Source: Natronorubrum thiooxidans
GTDB taxonomy: Archaea > Halobacteriota > Halobacteria > Halobacteriales > Natrialbaceae
Length of the DNA: 64,000 bases
Assembly (NCBI RefSeq): GCF_900156475.1
Contig: NZ_FTNR01000002.1
Location: 62,001-126,000, forward strand
Direction: 5' to 3'
Part shown: positions 43,549-52,645 of the stretch, piece after piece
Position numbering within the stretch: position 1 is the first letter of the stretch
How the letters are laid out: the number at the start of each line of letters is the position of its first letter
Translations under genes and position numbers: made by a program
The notes under the pieces: model-generated
What the model saw: only the letters and a program-made list of their open reading frames with translations
Told to the model about the DNA's origin: nothing
The model's database searches: none

Positions 43549-44901
43549 CTAGCTCCGATTGATCCGATCGGGCCAGCCGTCACACGTCTGTGCGTCCAGT
43601 CGGTCGTCGGTCATCGAGATCCACCGCACCTCGTTCCAACTCAATCGGTAGTGGCAGGTATCCGGTTGCAGTTGCTCCCAGTAGATGGTCTGCATCGACG
43701 GGACGTCCGCGTCGTCGGGCGTGATCGGGACGCTCCCCCCTGGCGTCGCCTCTTGCTCCATCGTCTGGAGCGTCGACTTCGGTGCCGGTGAGCCGATGTT
43801 CCAGGCTAACCCCGAGAGGATGAGCACACCGATCACGGCGACGACGATCCACCGATGGCGAGCCGTTCGGGTCACGTCAGGATCGGCGTGATCCATTTCA
43901 GTTCTCGTCGATTGCCACGCGATCACGCGCTCGACGGTGATGGCGACGCCGAGCGCGACGAACGAGAGCCACAGGACCGCATCGGTTGAGCCGTCCATGT
44001 CGATGTACAACACCTGAAAAGCGAGTATCGCGCCACCGACTGGCACCCACCACCGTACTCGAGGGTCGCAGACGGCTGCGTGTGCCCAGCCGTAGAATGC
44101 CACCGGAAGGAGCACCGAGCCGTAGCCGAACACCAGCAGTACCGTGTAGATGTGCTCGGCCCAACTGTGTGGCGAGCCGGCAACCAGCGGCGCAAGTATC
44201 GTCTGGACGACCATCGGAACGAGTGCGCCGGCAGCAGCGAACACGAGGACGACGATTCCGGTCACGACGCCACCACCTGCGACCGCCGAGAGGGCCCCGT
44301 TTCGGCCCCGTCGCTGATAGGCCATTCCAACGATCAGGAACGCGAAGACGGCCCCCGACTGCCACGAACCAGCGCTCAGCGCCGCGACAGCCCCGGCGAG
44401 AAACGGCCGGTCGCGGAGAACGAGTGCGAGCGAAGCGGTGCCGAAAAACAGCGCGTAGAACTGGGCCCGAACCCCTTGCAGCGGGAGGACGTAGAGTTCC
44501 GGGACGACGAGCATCGTGAGGCCGGCGGCGACCGCCGCCGCGTTCTCTTCGGTCACGAGATACGCTATCCACGCGACGAACACCACGCTCGCGGCAGCGA
44601 CGAGCGATGTAAGCGCCGAACTGAGACCGTACAGGACGAGCATATTGCCGCCCGACAGCGCCGACAGAACAGCCGTAATGGCGAACGGAACGGGCGGGTT
44701 CACGTCCCAGACGTCGATGTACGGGACGCCGCCCTGGAGGACGTACCAGCCCGTGTGCTGGAAGAACGCTGGGTCGGTCGCAAGCGACGGCCACTCGAAT
44801 CGGTAATACAGGGCGAATCCAGCGATGAACAGGACGACGACGATCGGACCGAGCGTGGTGAGCCACTCCGAACGCGATCGGAGGGATGTGCGTAGTGCCA
44901 T
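43549..44901 (-). CDS. GT-C membrane glycosyltransferase (dolichol-phosphate-sugar type)
   Basis: The 450-residue protein has about ten membrane segments. The first outside loop (SLATDPAFFQHTGWYVLQGGVPYIDVWDVNPP) has the acidic residue and the NPP pattern of GT-C enzymes such as PMT/ArnT-like proteins and DolP-mannose mannosyltransferases. A short soluble C-terminus with two cysteines (DTCHYRL, AQTCDGW) may form a disulfide outside. It would transfer a sugar from a polyprenyl-phosphate carrier to a glycan or protein on the outer face. Confidence 0.82.
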   Translation of the reverse strand: MALRTSLRSRSEWLTTLGPIVVVLFIAGFALYYRFEWPSLATDPAFFQHTGWYVLQGGVPYIDVWDVNPPVPFAITAVLSALSGGNMLVLYGLSSALTSLVAAASVVFVAWIAYLVTEENAAAVAAGLTMLVVPELYVLPLQGVRAQFYALFFGTASLALVLRDRPFLAGAVAALSAGSWQSGAVFAFLIVGMAYQRRGRNGALSAVAGGGVVTGIVVLVFAAAGALVPMVVQTILAPLVAGSPHSWAEHIYTVLLVFGYGSVLLPVAFYGWAHAAVCDPRVRWWVPVGGAILAFQVLYIDMDGSTDAVLWLSFVALGVAITVERVIAWQSTRTEMDHADPDVTRTARHRWIVVAVIGVLILSGLAWNIGSPAPKSTLQTMEQEATPGGSVPITPDDADVPSMQTIYWEQLQPDTCHYRLSWNEVRWISMTDDRLDAQTCDGWPDRINRS

Positions 44902-44994
44902 GTGTGGGACTTACCGGCGTGCAGATCCGACCGATGGGACGTGACCTGATTCTTGGGGGTGCAGTGAAACGAGCATCATCGGGTTCGACTCCGT

Positions 44995-46086
44995 TTAGAT
45001 GCGCTGTGAGACCTTCTTCGCGGCCGCGAGGGCACCCTGATCCCACGCAACGCGGTGGTCGAGACCGGTCTCGTCGGCCTCCTGGTCGGCGTCGTAGTGC
45101 TCCAGATACCACTTGTACGTCTCCACGAGCGCCTCCTCGTTCGAGTACTCGGGCTCCCAGTCGAGGCGTTTCAGTTTCTCGACGGAGACGTAGGAGTCCT
45201 CGTGGGCCGTCTCGTAAACCCACGGATATAGCGGGGAGAGGTTCAGCCGCTCGAGGACGCGAAGGACCGCGACCGTGAGGAACGCGGGCGTTCCGATGGT
45301 GCGCTTGTCCGTCCCCGCATAGTCGAGGGGGGCCTGAAAGTCCTCTTTCATCGTGCCGAACTCGTCGGTGCCGACGTTGAACGTGTCGTTCACGTCGGCT
45401 TCGTCGCCGGTGAGCATCAGTTCGATGGCGGTGACGAGGTCGTGGACGTGGAGCAACTGGTACTTGTTGTTCCCCCAGCCGACGAGCGGGACGTTCGCGC
45501 CGTCTTCGATCCAGTCGAACAGCACCTGGAAGACGCCGAGTCGCTGCGGACCGATGAACGTTTTCGGGCGGAGGATGGGGACGCACATGCCCATGCGCCG
45601 GAAGTCCTGGCAGATCTTCTCGGCCTCGATCTTGGCCTCGCCGTAGGGGCCGACTCCATCCAGCGACGACTCCTCGGTGATGGGGTGGTCGTCGTGTGTG
45701 CCGTACACCGCAGTCGAGGAGATGTAACAGACCCGCTCGACGCCGCGTTCGTTCGCCGCCCAGAGCACGTTTCGCGTCCCGTCGATAGTCGTCTCCCGGA
45801 TGCGGTCGGCGTCCCACAGCGGAAGCGCGGCGGCCGCGTGGACGACGGCGGTCGCCCCGCTTTCCTCGAGCGCGTCGGCGACGGACTCCTCGCGCTGGAC
45901 GTCGCCGCCGATGAAGTCGATACCGTCCGTATCGTCTTCCGGTTCGAAGGGTTTGAGATCGAATGCGGTGACGTCCCACCCCTGATCGCGGAAGTACTGG
46001 CACGTGTGCAGGCCGAGGAATCCGGTGCCTCCCGTGACGAGAACCGACCCGGTCGAGTCGTCGCTGGTGCGCTCACTATCGCTCAT
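44995..46086 (-). CDS. NAD-dependent epimerase/dehydratase (extended SDR)
   Basis: From the Met at 46086 (MSDSERTSDDSTGSVLVTGG) it has 363 residues. The NAD motif is TGGTGFLG (18-25), the catalytic pair is Tyr148 and Lys152 (GPYGEAK) with STAVYG before it, so the active site is intact. The protein resembles UDP-glucose 4-epimerase and 3-beta-hydroxysteroid dehydrogenase-like sugar enzymes. It is divergent from the UbiA operon and probably supplies a nucleotide or lipid-linked sugar. Confidence 0.86.
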   Translation of the reverse strand: MSDSERTSDDSTGSVLVTGGTGFLGLHTCQYFRDQGWDVTAFDLKPFEPEDDTDGIDFIGGDVQREESVADALEESGATAVVHAAAALPLWDADRIRETTIDGTRNVLWAANERGVERVCYISSTAVYGTHDDHPITEESSLDGVGPYGEAKIEAEKICQDFRRMGMCVPILRPKTFIGPQRLGVFQVLFDWIEDGANVPLVGWGNNKYQLLHVHDLVTAIELMLTGDEADVNDTFNVGTDEFGTMKEDFQAPLDYAGTDKRTIGTPAFLTVAVLRVLERLNLSPLYPWVYETAHEDSYVSVEKLKRLDWEPEYSNEEALVETYKWYLEHYDADQEADETGLDHRVAWDQGALAAAKKVSQRI

Positions 46087-46475
46087 CGTGATGTCGGCCG
46101 TGACGTCAGTCCGATGCCTCAATAGTATGTCGACGTTTCACTGGGTGTATACCGTCCTTATTCTCACCGCCGAACGCAACGATCGACTGTCGCACTGTGT
46201 GATCGCGCGCCGTCGTCCTCACAGACACGGAACGGGTGGTCCCGTCAGCAAAGTCGTCGTTTACCCTGTAACAGTCGGCTCGGTGATCAATCGGCTCACC
46301 GACACGTACTACTCGAGTGGCCTCGACCTGTCAGCGCAGCCGAGCGCACATCTATACCAAAAGTTACCAGTCCCTGTATAAATGAATACTGCCGCGTAAC
46401 GTTCTGATAACCCACTGTACCGAATAACGCAAGCCGGGTCTTTTTGCTATCTTCTCTGGAGGATGACAGATATAG
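46087..46475. promoter_or_regulatory. Divergent promoter region (389 bases)
   Basis: This gap lies between the epimerase gene and the UbiA operon. It has a TATA-like GTATAAATG (about 46377-46385) and a GGAGG ribosome-binding site at 46458-46462, somewhat far from the UbiA ATG at 46476. A 7-base inverted repeat (TCGGTGA and TCACCGA, 46280-46302) lies near the middle. No gene is convincing within it. Confidence 0.4.
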
Positions 46476-47390
46476 ATGGCCAGCGTCCACAGCACCCGGA
46501 ATCGGGTCGTGGCGACCGCCTCCGGGCTGGTAAAGGAGATGCGTCCCTGGCAGTGGTACAAACAGAGCATTCTCCTTTTGGGGCTCGTCTTCTCCGGCAG
46601 CCTGTTCGATCCGGCTGCCGTCACGAACGTCGCCCTCGGCATCGTCGCCTTCTGTGCGATCGCGGGGACGACGTACATCGGCAACGATATCCTCGACGTC
46701 GAGGAGGACCGCAACCACCCGCGAAAGAAACACCGCCCCATCGCCAGCGGACAGGTTTCGATCACCGTCGCGGTGGTGTTTGCAGCCGTGTTGTTCGTCG
46801 GCGGACTCTCCCTCTCGTGGTATCTCGGCCCACTGCTCCTCCTCGTCGTGCTCACGTACCTCGCCCAGAACGCGCTCTACTCCGTCTTCCTCAAAGAGTT
46901 CGTCATCGTCGATGTGATGGTCATCGCGATCGGGTTCGTCCTGCGAGCGATCGCGGGCGTCGTCGTCATCGACGTCTATCTGAGCCCCTGGCTCGTCGTC
47001 TGTACGTTCCTCGGGGCGTTGATGCTCGCCCTCGGCAAGCGTCGCCACGAGATGGCCGTCAGCGACGATCCGGCCGCCTCGAGGGCCACCCTCGCCGAGT
47101 ACACCGAGGAGATCCTCGATCAGCTCCTTATCGCCGTCCTCGCGGCGCTGATCGTCTCCTACTCGCTCTATACGTTCTTCCGCGGCGGGCTGTGGATGAT
47201 GGCGACGCTCCCGTTCGCCTTCTTCGCGACCTTCCGATACCACTATCTCACGCACACCGAATCGCTGGGCGGCGATCCGAAGTTCCTCTTCGGCGACCGG
47301 CCGTTTTTCGTCAACTTCGTCGTCTGGGGCCTCGTCGTCGTCGCCGTCCTGTATCAGGTTCCGCCCCGACTACTCGAGGTGATTGTGTGA
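46476..47390 (+). CDS. UbiA-family prenyltransferase resembling DPPR synthase
   Basis: The 304-residue membrane protein has about nine helices. The first Asp motif is NDILDVEEDRNHPRKKHRPIASG (70-92) and a later one is VDVMVIAIGFVLRAIAGVV. The HPxKxxRPIASG continuation is the pattern of decaprenyl-phosphate 5-phosphoribosyltransferases (the mycobacterial Rv3806c family), which attach phosphoribose from PRPP to a polyprenyl phosphate. It is first in a tight operon with a PHP hydrolase and a flippase-like protein. A plain quinone or tetraether prenyltransferase cannot be excluded. Confidence 0.84.
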   Translation: MASVHSTRNRVVATASGLVKEMRPWQWYKQSILLLGLVFSGSLFDPAAVTNVALGIVAFCAIAGTTYIGNDILDVEEDRNHPRKKHRPIASGQVSITVAVVFAAVLFVGGLSLSWYLGPLLLLVVLTYLAQNALYSVFLKEFVIVDVMVIAIGFVLRAIAGVVVIDVYLSPWLVVCTFLGALMLALGKRRHEMAVSDDPAASRATLAEYTEEILDQLLIAVLAALIVSYSLYTFFRGGLWMMATLPFAFFATFRYHYLTHTESLGGDPKFLFGDRPFFVNFVVWGLVVVAVLYQVPPRLLEVIV

Positions 47391-47412
47391 CGACCCGCTT
47401 CCCGAGCCATCC

Positions 47413-48093
47413 ATGACACGTCGATACGACCTGCAGGTCCACACGGACGCCTCGCCCTGCTCGAGTACCCCGCCCGAGCGCGTCGTTGCGGCGGCGGTCG
47501 ACGCCGGCCTCGACGGCATCGCCGTCACCGACCACGACACGCTCGCCAACGTCGACGCCGTTCGTGCCGCTGCGCCGGCCGCCCTCGAGGTGATCGCCGC
47601 GGTCGAGGTGACGACGACCGAGGGCCACCTCCTGGCGCTCGACGTGACGGAGCCACCGCCGCAGGACGACCCGCTGACGGTGGTCGACCACGTCCACGAG
47701 CAGGGCGGCGTCGCCGTCCTCTCGCATCCCTTCGACACGTTGCGGCAGGTCTACGAGACGGACCTCGAGGCGCTCGCGACGGCCGTCGACGGCGTCGAGG
47801 CGATCAACTCCCGCTGTGTCCGCCGCCGGTTCAACGAGCGCGCGGCGACGTTTGCGGCCACCCACGGGCTGGCGGCAACCGGTGGCAGCGACGCCCACTT
47901 CCCGGTGGAGGTCGGCCGCGCGTACACCTGCGTCGAGGGGGACGGCTCGCTCGCCGACGCCATCCGCGACGGACGCGTCCGGCCGGGCGGTCGCGGCCGA
48001 TATCTCTCGGGCCACGTCGCGACGAAACTCCACCAGTTTCGCACCGCCTCCGCTCGCGCCGTCTCGAACCTGTCGCTGGGGCGATCACCGTGA
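47413..48093 (+). CDS. PHP-domain metal-dependent phosphoesterase
   Basis: From the Met at 47413 it has 226 residues. The four PHP motifs are visible: LQVHTDAS (7-14), AVTDHDT (37-43), SHPFD (104-108) and GGSDAHF (157-163), binding two or three metal ions. PHP enzymes hydrolyse phosphomonoesters or phosphodiesters. Lying 22 bases after the UbiA gene and two bases before the flippase-like gene, it could remove the 5-phosphate from polyprenyl-phosphoribose, a step done by another phosphatase family in mycobacteria. This role is inference. Confidence 0.86.
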   Translation: MTRRYDLQVHTDASPCSSTPPERVVAAAVDAGLDGIAVTDHDTLANVDAVRAAAPAALEVIAAVEVTTTEGHLLALDVTEPPPQDDPLTVVDHVHEQGGVAVLSHPFDTLRQVYETDLEALATAVDGVEAINSRCVRRRFNERAATFAATHGLAATGGSDAHFPVEVGRAYTCVEGDGSLADAIRDGRVRPGGRGRYLSGHVATKLHQFRTASARAVSNLSLGRSP

Positions 48094-48095
48094 CG

Positions 48096-49055
48096 ATGAA
48101 CGTCAAAGCCGTCGTCGACCGGAGTCGGGCGATCGTCCGCGACCACGGCATCTGGCTGACGGCGCTGCTGACGGTCGTCGTCTTCCTCGGCCTCGCCGCC
48201 TACACGGGCCTCGAGGATGTGACGAGCGCCCTCGTCGCGCTGGAGTGGACGACGTTCGGTGCCGTTGTCGGCCTGACGACCGTCGGCTACGGCTTTCGTT
48301 TCGCCAAGTGGCACTACTATCTCCGGCGGCTCGAGATCGACGTGCCGCTCGGTGCGAGCGCTATCACCTTCTTCAGCGGCCTGATGATGGTCGTCACGCC
48401 GGGCAAAGCCGGTGAGGTCTGGAAAGCGTGGTTCCTCCGCGACAAGCGCGGCGTGCCCGCGAGCACGATCACGTCCGTCGTCGGTGCCGAACGGATCACT
48501 GACCTCATTGCGCTCTGTGCGATGGCCGCGCTCGGACTGGTACTCTACAGTCGCTCGTCGCTGCCTGTCGTCGTCGTCCTCGCCGCTATCGTCGCCGTCG
48601 TCGGCCTGCTGCGGTGGCGAGCAGCCTCGCTCGCGGTGCTCGACCGACTCGAGTCGGTTCCGGTCGTCGGCGACTACGCAACCGAACTCGAGCAGTTCTA
48701 CGAGAGCACGTACCGCCTGTTTCAGGTGCGTCCGCTGACCGTCTCGACTGTGTTCAGTCTCGCAGCGTGGGGGTTAGAGGGTGTCGCGCTCTGGATCGTA
48801 CTCGAGGGGTTCGGCGTCGAAGCCAGCGTCGTGATCGGACTGTTCGTCTTCGGCCTCGGCTCGGTAATCGGCGCGATCTCGATGCTGCCCGGCGGACTCG
48901 CGGCGGCGGAGGCGTCGATGGTCGGCGTGTTGCTCACGTTTGGCTACCCCGAAGCCGTCGCGGCCGCGGCCACGATCGTGATCCGCGTCGGGACGCTGTG
49001 GTACGCCGCAGCGCTCGGGATGGTGGTGTTTCTCACGTACAAGACGACGCGCTGA
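48096..49055 (+). CDS. Lysylphosphatidylglycerol-synthase-TM (UPF0104) flippase-like protein
   Basis: The 319-residue protein has about eight membrane helices with the family pattern FAKWHYYLRRLEIDVPLGASAITFFSGLMMVVTPGKAGEVWKAWFLR and SMLPGGLAAAEASMVGVLL. It is last in the UbiA-PHP operon (two-base gap), so the likely cargo is the lipid-linked sugar made by the first two enzymes. It is a distant paralogue of the protein encoded at 39051. Confidence 0.85.
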   Translation: MNVKAVVDRSRAIVRDHGIWLTALLTVVVFLGLAAYTGLEDVTSALVALEWTTFGAVVGLTTVGYGFRFAKWHYYLRRLEIDVPLGASAITFFSGLMMVVTPGKAGEVWKAWFLRDKRGVPASTITSVVGAERITDLIALCAMAALGLVLYSRSSLPVVVVLAAIVAVVGLLRWRAASLAVLDRLESVPVVGDYATELEQFYESTYRLFQVRPLTVSTVFSLAAWGLEGVALWIVLEGFGVEASVVIGLFVFGLGSVIGAISMLPGGLAAAEASMVGVLLTFGYPEAVAAAATIVIRVGTLWYAAALGMVVFLTYKTTR

Positions 49056-49155
49056 GCGTCCGCATTCAGTGACACAGTGGGTCGTCTCGGGGTGGCCTTA
49101 GCCTCGTTGGCTGTGTTGTGCGCTGCATCGACTTCCGTCCCCAGTCCAGTATTCC

Positions 49156-49163
49156 TATATAAA
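49156..49163 (+). promoter_or_regulatory. TATA box for the gene at 49184
   Basis: TATATAAA lies 21-28 bases before the ATG at 49184, the classical distance for an archaeal promoter whose transcript starts at or next to the start codon. Confidence 0.6.
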
Positions 49164-49183
49164 TTCCGTCGCAACCGGTTCGT

Positions 49184-50110
49184 ATGCAGAACACTCGAGT
49201 GCTCGTAACCGGCGGTGCGGGATTCATCGGCTCGAACCTCGCAAACACGCTCGCTGCGGAGAACGAGGTTATCGCCGTCGACAACGGCTATCTCGGAACG
49301 GCCGCGAATCTCGACGATGACGTGACGTACGTGGAGGCAGACGTCCTCGAGGACGACCTGCCGACCGACGTCGACGTCGTCTATCACCTCGCCGCGCTCT
49401 CGAGTCGCCAGATGCTCGAGGAGAACCCGCGTCAGGGTGCTCGTGTCAACGTCGAGGGCTTTGTCAACGTCGTCGAACAGGCGATCGAAGACGGCTGTCG
49501 GACGACCGTCTACGCGTCGACGTCGTCGATCTACGGTAGTCAGACGACGCCAACAGCCGAAGACGCAGCGGTCGAGGCGGCGACGGGCTACGACGCCTCG
49601 ATGCTCACCAGAGAGCGCTACGCCGAGTACTACAACAACGTGGCTTCCGAGATGTCCCTTGCCGGAATGCGATTCTTCTCGGTCTATCAGGGATACGGCG
49701 GGTCCGAGAAGCACAAAGGCGAGTACGCGAACACAGTCTCACAGTTCGCTGACAAGATAGCGAACGGCGAGTCGCCCGTGCTGTGGGGCGACGGCACGCA
49801 AACGCGGGATTTCACGCACGTCGACGACATCGTTCGCGGCCTCGAGTTGGCCGCAGACCACGACCTCGAGGGCGTCTACAATCTCGGTACGGGCGAGCCG
49901 TACTCGTTCAACGAGACCGTGTCGCTGCTCAACGACGTGTTGGGAACGTCGGTCGAACCAACGTACGAACCGATCCCGCTCGAGAATTACGTCCACGATA
50001 CGTATGCGGACAGTTCGAAGTTCCACAGCGAAACGGGGTGGGAGCCCCAGGTCGACTTCGAGGAGGGTGTCAGGCGCGTCTGTCAGCCGTATCTCCCGGT
50101 CACGGAGTAA
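49184..50110 (+). CDS. Epimerase/dehydratase-like SDR lacking the catalytic lysine
   Basis: The 308-residue protein is an extended SDR with NAD motif GGAGFIG (10-16), STSSIYG and a dehydratase-like DFTHVDDIVRGLELA. At the catalytic YxxxK position it reads YDASM: Tyr136 is present but Lys140 is replaced by Met (codon ATG). Classical epimerase or dehydratase chemistry needs this Lys, so the protein may be an inactive partner, use another residue, or bind NAD without catalysis. It has its own TATA box and follows the UbiA-PHP-flippase operon. Confidence 0.82.
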   Translation: MQNTRVLVTGGAGFIGSNLANTLAAENEVIAVDNGYLGTAANLDDDVTYVEADVLEDDLPTDVDVVYHLAALSSRQMLEENPRQGARVNVEGFVNVVEQAIEDGCRTTVYASTSSIYGSQTTPTAEDAAVEAATGYDASMLTRERYAEYYNNVASEMSLAGMRFFSVYQGYGGSEKHKGEYANTVSQFADKIANGESPVLWGDGTQTRDFTHVDDIVRGLELAADHDLEGVYNLGTGEPYSFNETVSLLNDVLGTSVEPTYEPIPLENYVHDTYADSSKFHSETGWEPQVDFEEGVRRVCQPYLPVTE

Positions 50111-50341
50111 CACTGTCGGGCAGAACGATTCGAAGGTCGGTGACCGGCCCCGCACGTATATCCGTGTTCACGGCGAAACACGACCAACAGTGACCACCCT
50201 TCGTTCGGGACGATGGGATCGGTATCGACCCCTGCGGAGTAGCTCGTCTCGTCGACGCGTTCGATCGGCTTTCGAACAGCACAACGGATGCCGGACCGGG
50301 ACGGAGACAGTAAAACTGGCTCGACAGCACATCAGATCGCA

Positions 50342-50806
50342 ATGAGTGATTCCAAACAGTTCGGACCGAAACCAGCACAGATCCTGTTAGTCGAAGATAA
50401 TCCGGGAGACGTCCGACTGACCGAAGAAGCGTTCAAGCAGGGCCGTATCGAGAACGACCTTCACGTCGTGTCCGACGGCAACGAAGCGCTCGAGTTTCTC
50501 TACCAGCGTGGCGAGTACGCCGACGCGCCGCGGCCGGATCTCATCCTGCTCGATCTCAACTTGCCCCGGAAAGACGGCGAAGACGTCCTCGAGGAACTCA
50601 AAGATGATTCGGAACTGCGATCGATCCCGGTAATCGTCCTGACGAGCTCTCGGGCCGAAGAGGACGTCGTCAGATCCTATGAGCTACACGCAAACGCCTA
50701 TCTCACGAAGCCGGTCGATCCGGACGAGTTTATCGAAACCGTCCGCGCATTCGAGAAGTTCTGGTTTTCCGTCGTTCGACTCCCGCCCGAGGATGAGCGC
50801 TCATGA
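50342..50806 (+). CDS. Single-domain response regulator (Rcp1-like)
   Basis: From the Met at 50342 the protein has 154 residues and one receiver domain: acidic pocket Asp19, phospho-acceptor Asp71 ([12 protein letters not shown]), switch Thr101 and Lys123 ([12 protein letters not shown]). The long loops match the Rcp1/CheY-like group that pairs with phytochrome-like or PAS kinases. There is no output domain. Its stop overlaps the start of the next regulator (ATGA), so the two are coupled, and no histidine kinase is adjacent. Confidence 0.9.
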   Translation: MSDSKQFGPKPAQILLVEDNPGDVRLTEEAFKQGRIENDLHVVSDGNEALEFLYQRGEYADAPRPDLILLDLNLPRKDGEDVLEELKDDSELRSIPVIVLTSSRAEEDVVRSYELHANAYLTKPVDPDEFIETVRAFEKFWFSVVRLPPEDERS

Positions 50807-52485
50807 GCGAAACGAACACACAGACTGAATCGAACGCTGATACCGAGACCTTAGCGATCCTCTTGATCGAGGACAACCCCGGTGATGCACGCCTGATCCA
50901 GGAGATGCTTCGAGGGACCGAAGAACTCGCCCAGCGTATTAGCTCTGACGAGTCGGCTGGACACGTCCCGGAGATCACCCGTGAAACCCGGCTCGAGGAC
51001 GGCCTCGAGACGCTCGACTCGATGGCCGTCGACGTCGTCTTGCTCGATCTAAATCTACCCGATAGCGAGGGACTCAGGACGCTCGAGCGGGTTCATTCGG
51101 AAAGCGAGGAGACGCCAATCGTCGTCCTGACTGGCGTTCGTGACCAGCAAGTCGGCGTTCAGGCGATCCAGCGTGGTGCACAGGACTTCCTCGTCAAAGA
51201 CGAGGTGACAAGCGAGTTGCTCGTGCGGACGATTCATCACGCAATCGAACGGGCCCGCCAAGAGCGCGAGCGCCGTCGACAACGCGAGCAACTGGAGGCG
51301 CTGAATCGTCTCAATCGGATCGGGCACGCGATCACACACGCCGTGATCACGACCGAGACGCGGCCAGACTTAGAACAGCGCGTCTGTGAGCGTCTTGTCG
51401 CGTCCGATGCCTACCGGTTCGCGTGGATCGGCGAGGTCAATCCGGGCAGCGATCGGATCGTGCCGAAGGCTGCGGCCGGCGTCGAAGAGGGCTACCTCGA
51501 CGACGTCGAGATCAGTATCGATGAAGACGACGAAAGCGGGCAGGGGCCGGCTGGAATGGCGCTTCGAACCGAAAAAGTGCAGGTGATGAACGACGCGCAG
51601 ATGGATCCCCAGTTCGAGCCGTGGCGTAAAGCGGCGCTCGAACGCGGCTACCACTCCTCGGTTGCGATCCCGATCATCTACGAAAATCTCGTCTACGGCG
51701 TGTTGAACGTCTACTCATCGTCACCGCGCGCGTTCGAGGGGGCAGAAACGACGATCCTCGCCCGGATCGGCGACGTCATCGCACACGCGATCACGGCCAT
51801 CGAGCGGAAAGACGCCCTCGTCAGCGACGCTGTCATCGAACTCGAGTTCCGCGTCGATGAGATGGCCGAGCCATTGGTCGCGCTCTCGGCGGCCGAATCG
51901 TGTCTGATCGAACTCGAGCAACTCATCCGCGGCGATGAGGCGTTGCTCGCCTACGGGTCGGCACAGGGCGTCGATCAAGAGCTGTTTCGTGACGCAATCG
52001 CCGAGACTGACGGATTCAGCGAGGTTCGATTTCTCACCGTCAGACGCGACGAATTCGAGTTCGAACTCGTCGCCCCAACTGCGGTCTCGCTGTTCGAGAC
52101 GATCGCGACCCATGGCGGCCGGGTTCAGTCCGCGACGATCGACGACGGCGAGTTCCGCTTCGTCGTCGAACTCCCGCGCGGCCGGGACACTCGCCAGATG
52201 ATCGAACTCATCAACGAACAACGCGACGACGTCAGCTACCTCGCCCAGCGAACCAGCGAGCGTAGCGAGCACGAGGAGTCTGGGTCGTCATCGGTCCTCA
52301 AGGAGGAACTCACCGACAAACAGCGAGCGGCTCTCGAGACGGCCTACTTCGCGGGCTACTTCGACTGGCCCCGCGAGAGTACCGGCGAGGAGATCGCCGA
52401 CCGACTTGGAATCGCGCCGGCGACGTTCAACCAGCACCTCCGGACGGCCGAACGGAAGTTCTTCGATTCGGTGCTGGGCGAGTAG
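50803..52485 (+). CDS. Receiver-GAF-HTH_10 transcriptional regulator (Bat-like)
   Basis: The 560-residue protein combines a receiver domain (about 15-150; Asp24, Asp82 in [11 protein letters not shown]), a coiled region, a GAF domain (about 165-335, ending in [25 protein letters not shown]), a Bat-type middle domain (about 345-475) and a C-terminal HTH_10 ([50 protein letters not shown]). Phosphorylation and GAF ligand sensing could both control DNA binding. It is coupled to the single-domain response regulator before it. Its target genes are unknown; the nos-like genes begin 160 bases downstream. Confidence 0.9.
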   Translation: MSETNTQTESNADTETLAILLIEDNPGDARLIQEMLRGTEELAQRISSDESAGHVPEITRETRLEDGLETLDSMAVDVVLLDLNLPDSEGLRTLERVHSESEETPIVVLTGVRDQQVGVQAIQRGAQDFLVKDEVTSELLVRTIHHAIERARQERERRRQREQLEALNRLNRIGHAITHAVITTETRPDLEQRVCERLVASDAYRFAWIGEVNPGSDRIVPKAAAGVEEGYLDDVEISIDEDDESGQGPAGMALRTEKVQVMNDAQMDPQFEPWRKAALERGYHSSVAIPIIYENLVYGVLNVYSSSPRAFEGAETTILARIGDVIAHAITAIERKDALVSDAVIELEFRVDEMAEPLVALSAAESCLIELEQLIRGDEALLAYGSAQGVDQELFRDAIAETDGFSEVRFLTVRRDEFEFELVAPTAVSLFETIATHGGRVQSATIDDGEFRFVVELPRGRDTRQMIELINEQRDDVSYLAQRTSERSEHEESGSSSVLKEELTDKQRAALETAYFAGYFDWPRESTGEEIADRLGIAPATFNQHLRTAERKFFDSVLGE

Positions 52486-52584
52486 CGCTCCACTCGGTCT
52501 CGAGGACCGAAGTCGGTCGCGCGCCTGGCGTCGAGGAACGAGAATGTGAGATCTCTCCTTCGAAGCCACTTTTCTGGTTTGATC

Positions 52585-52600
52585 GTCGAATTAATTCGAC
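52585..52600 (+). promoter_or_regulatory. Palindrome matching the CGAA-N4-TTCG type, upstream of nosL
   Basis: GTCGAATTAATTCGAC is a perfect 16-base palindrome whose core CGAA-TTAA-TTCG fits the inverted repeat that I recall for the haloarchaeal anaerobic regulator NarO (an HTH_10 protein). A TATA-like GATATGATTTACA follows at about 52611-52623, about 25-35 bases before the nosL ATG at 52646. Palindrome then TATA then start is the expected order for an activator site. The literature motif is from memory. Confidence 0.55.
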
Positions 52601-52645
52601 AACAGTACCAGATATGATTTACAACATCCCTGCGTTGGATGATGT

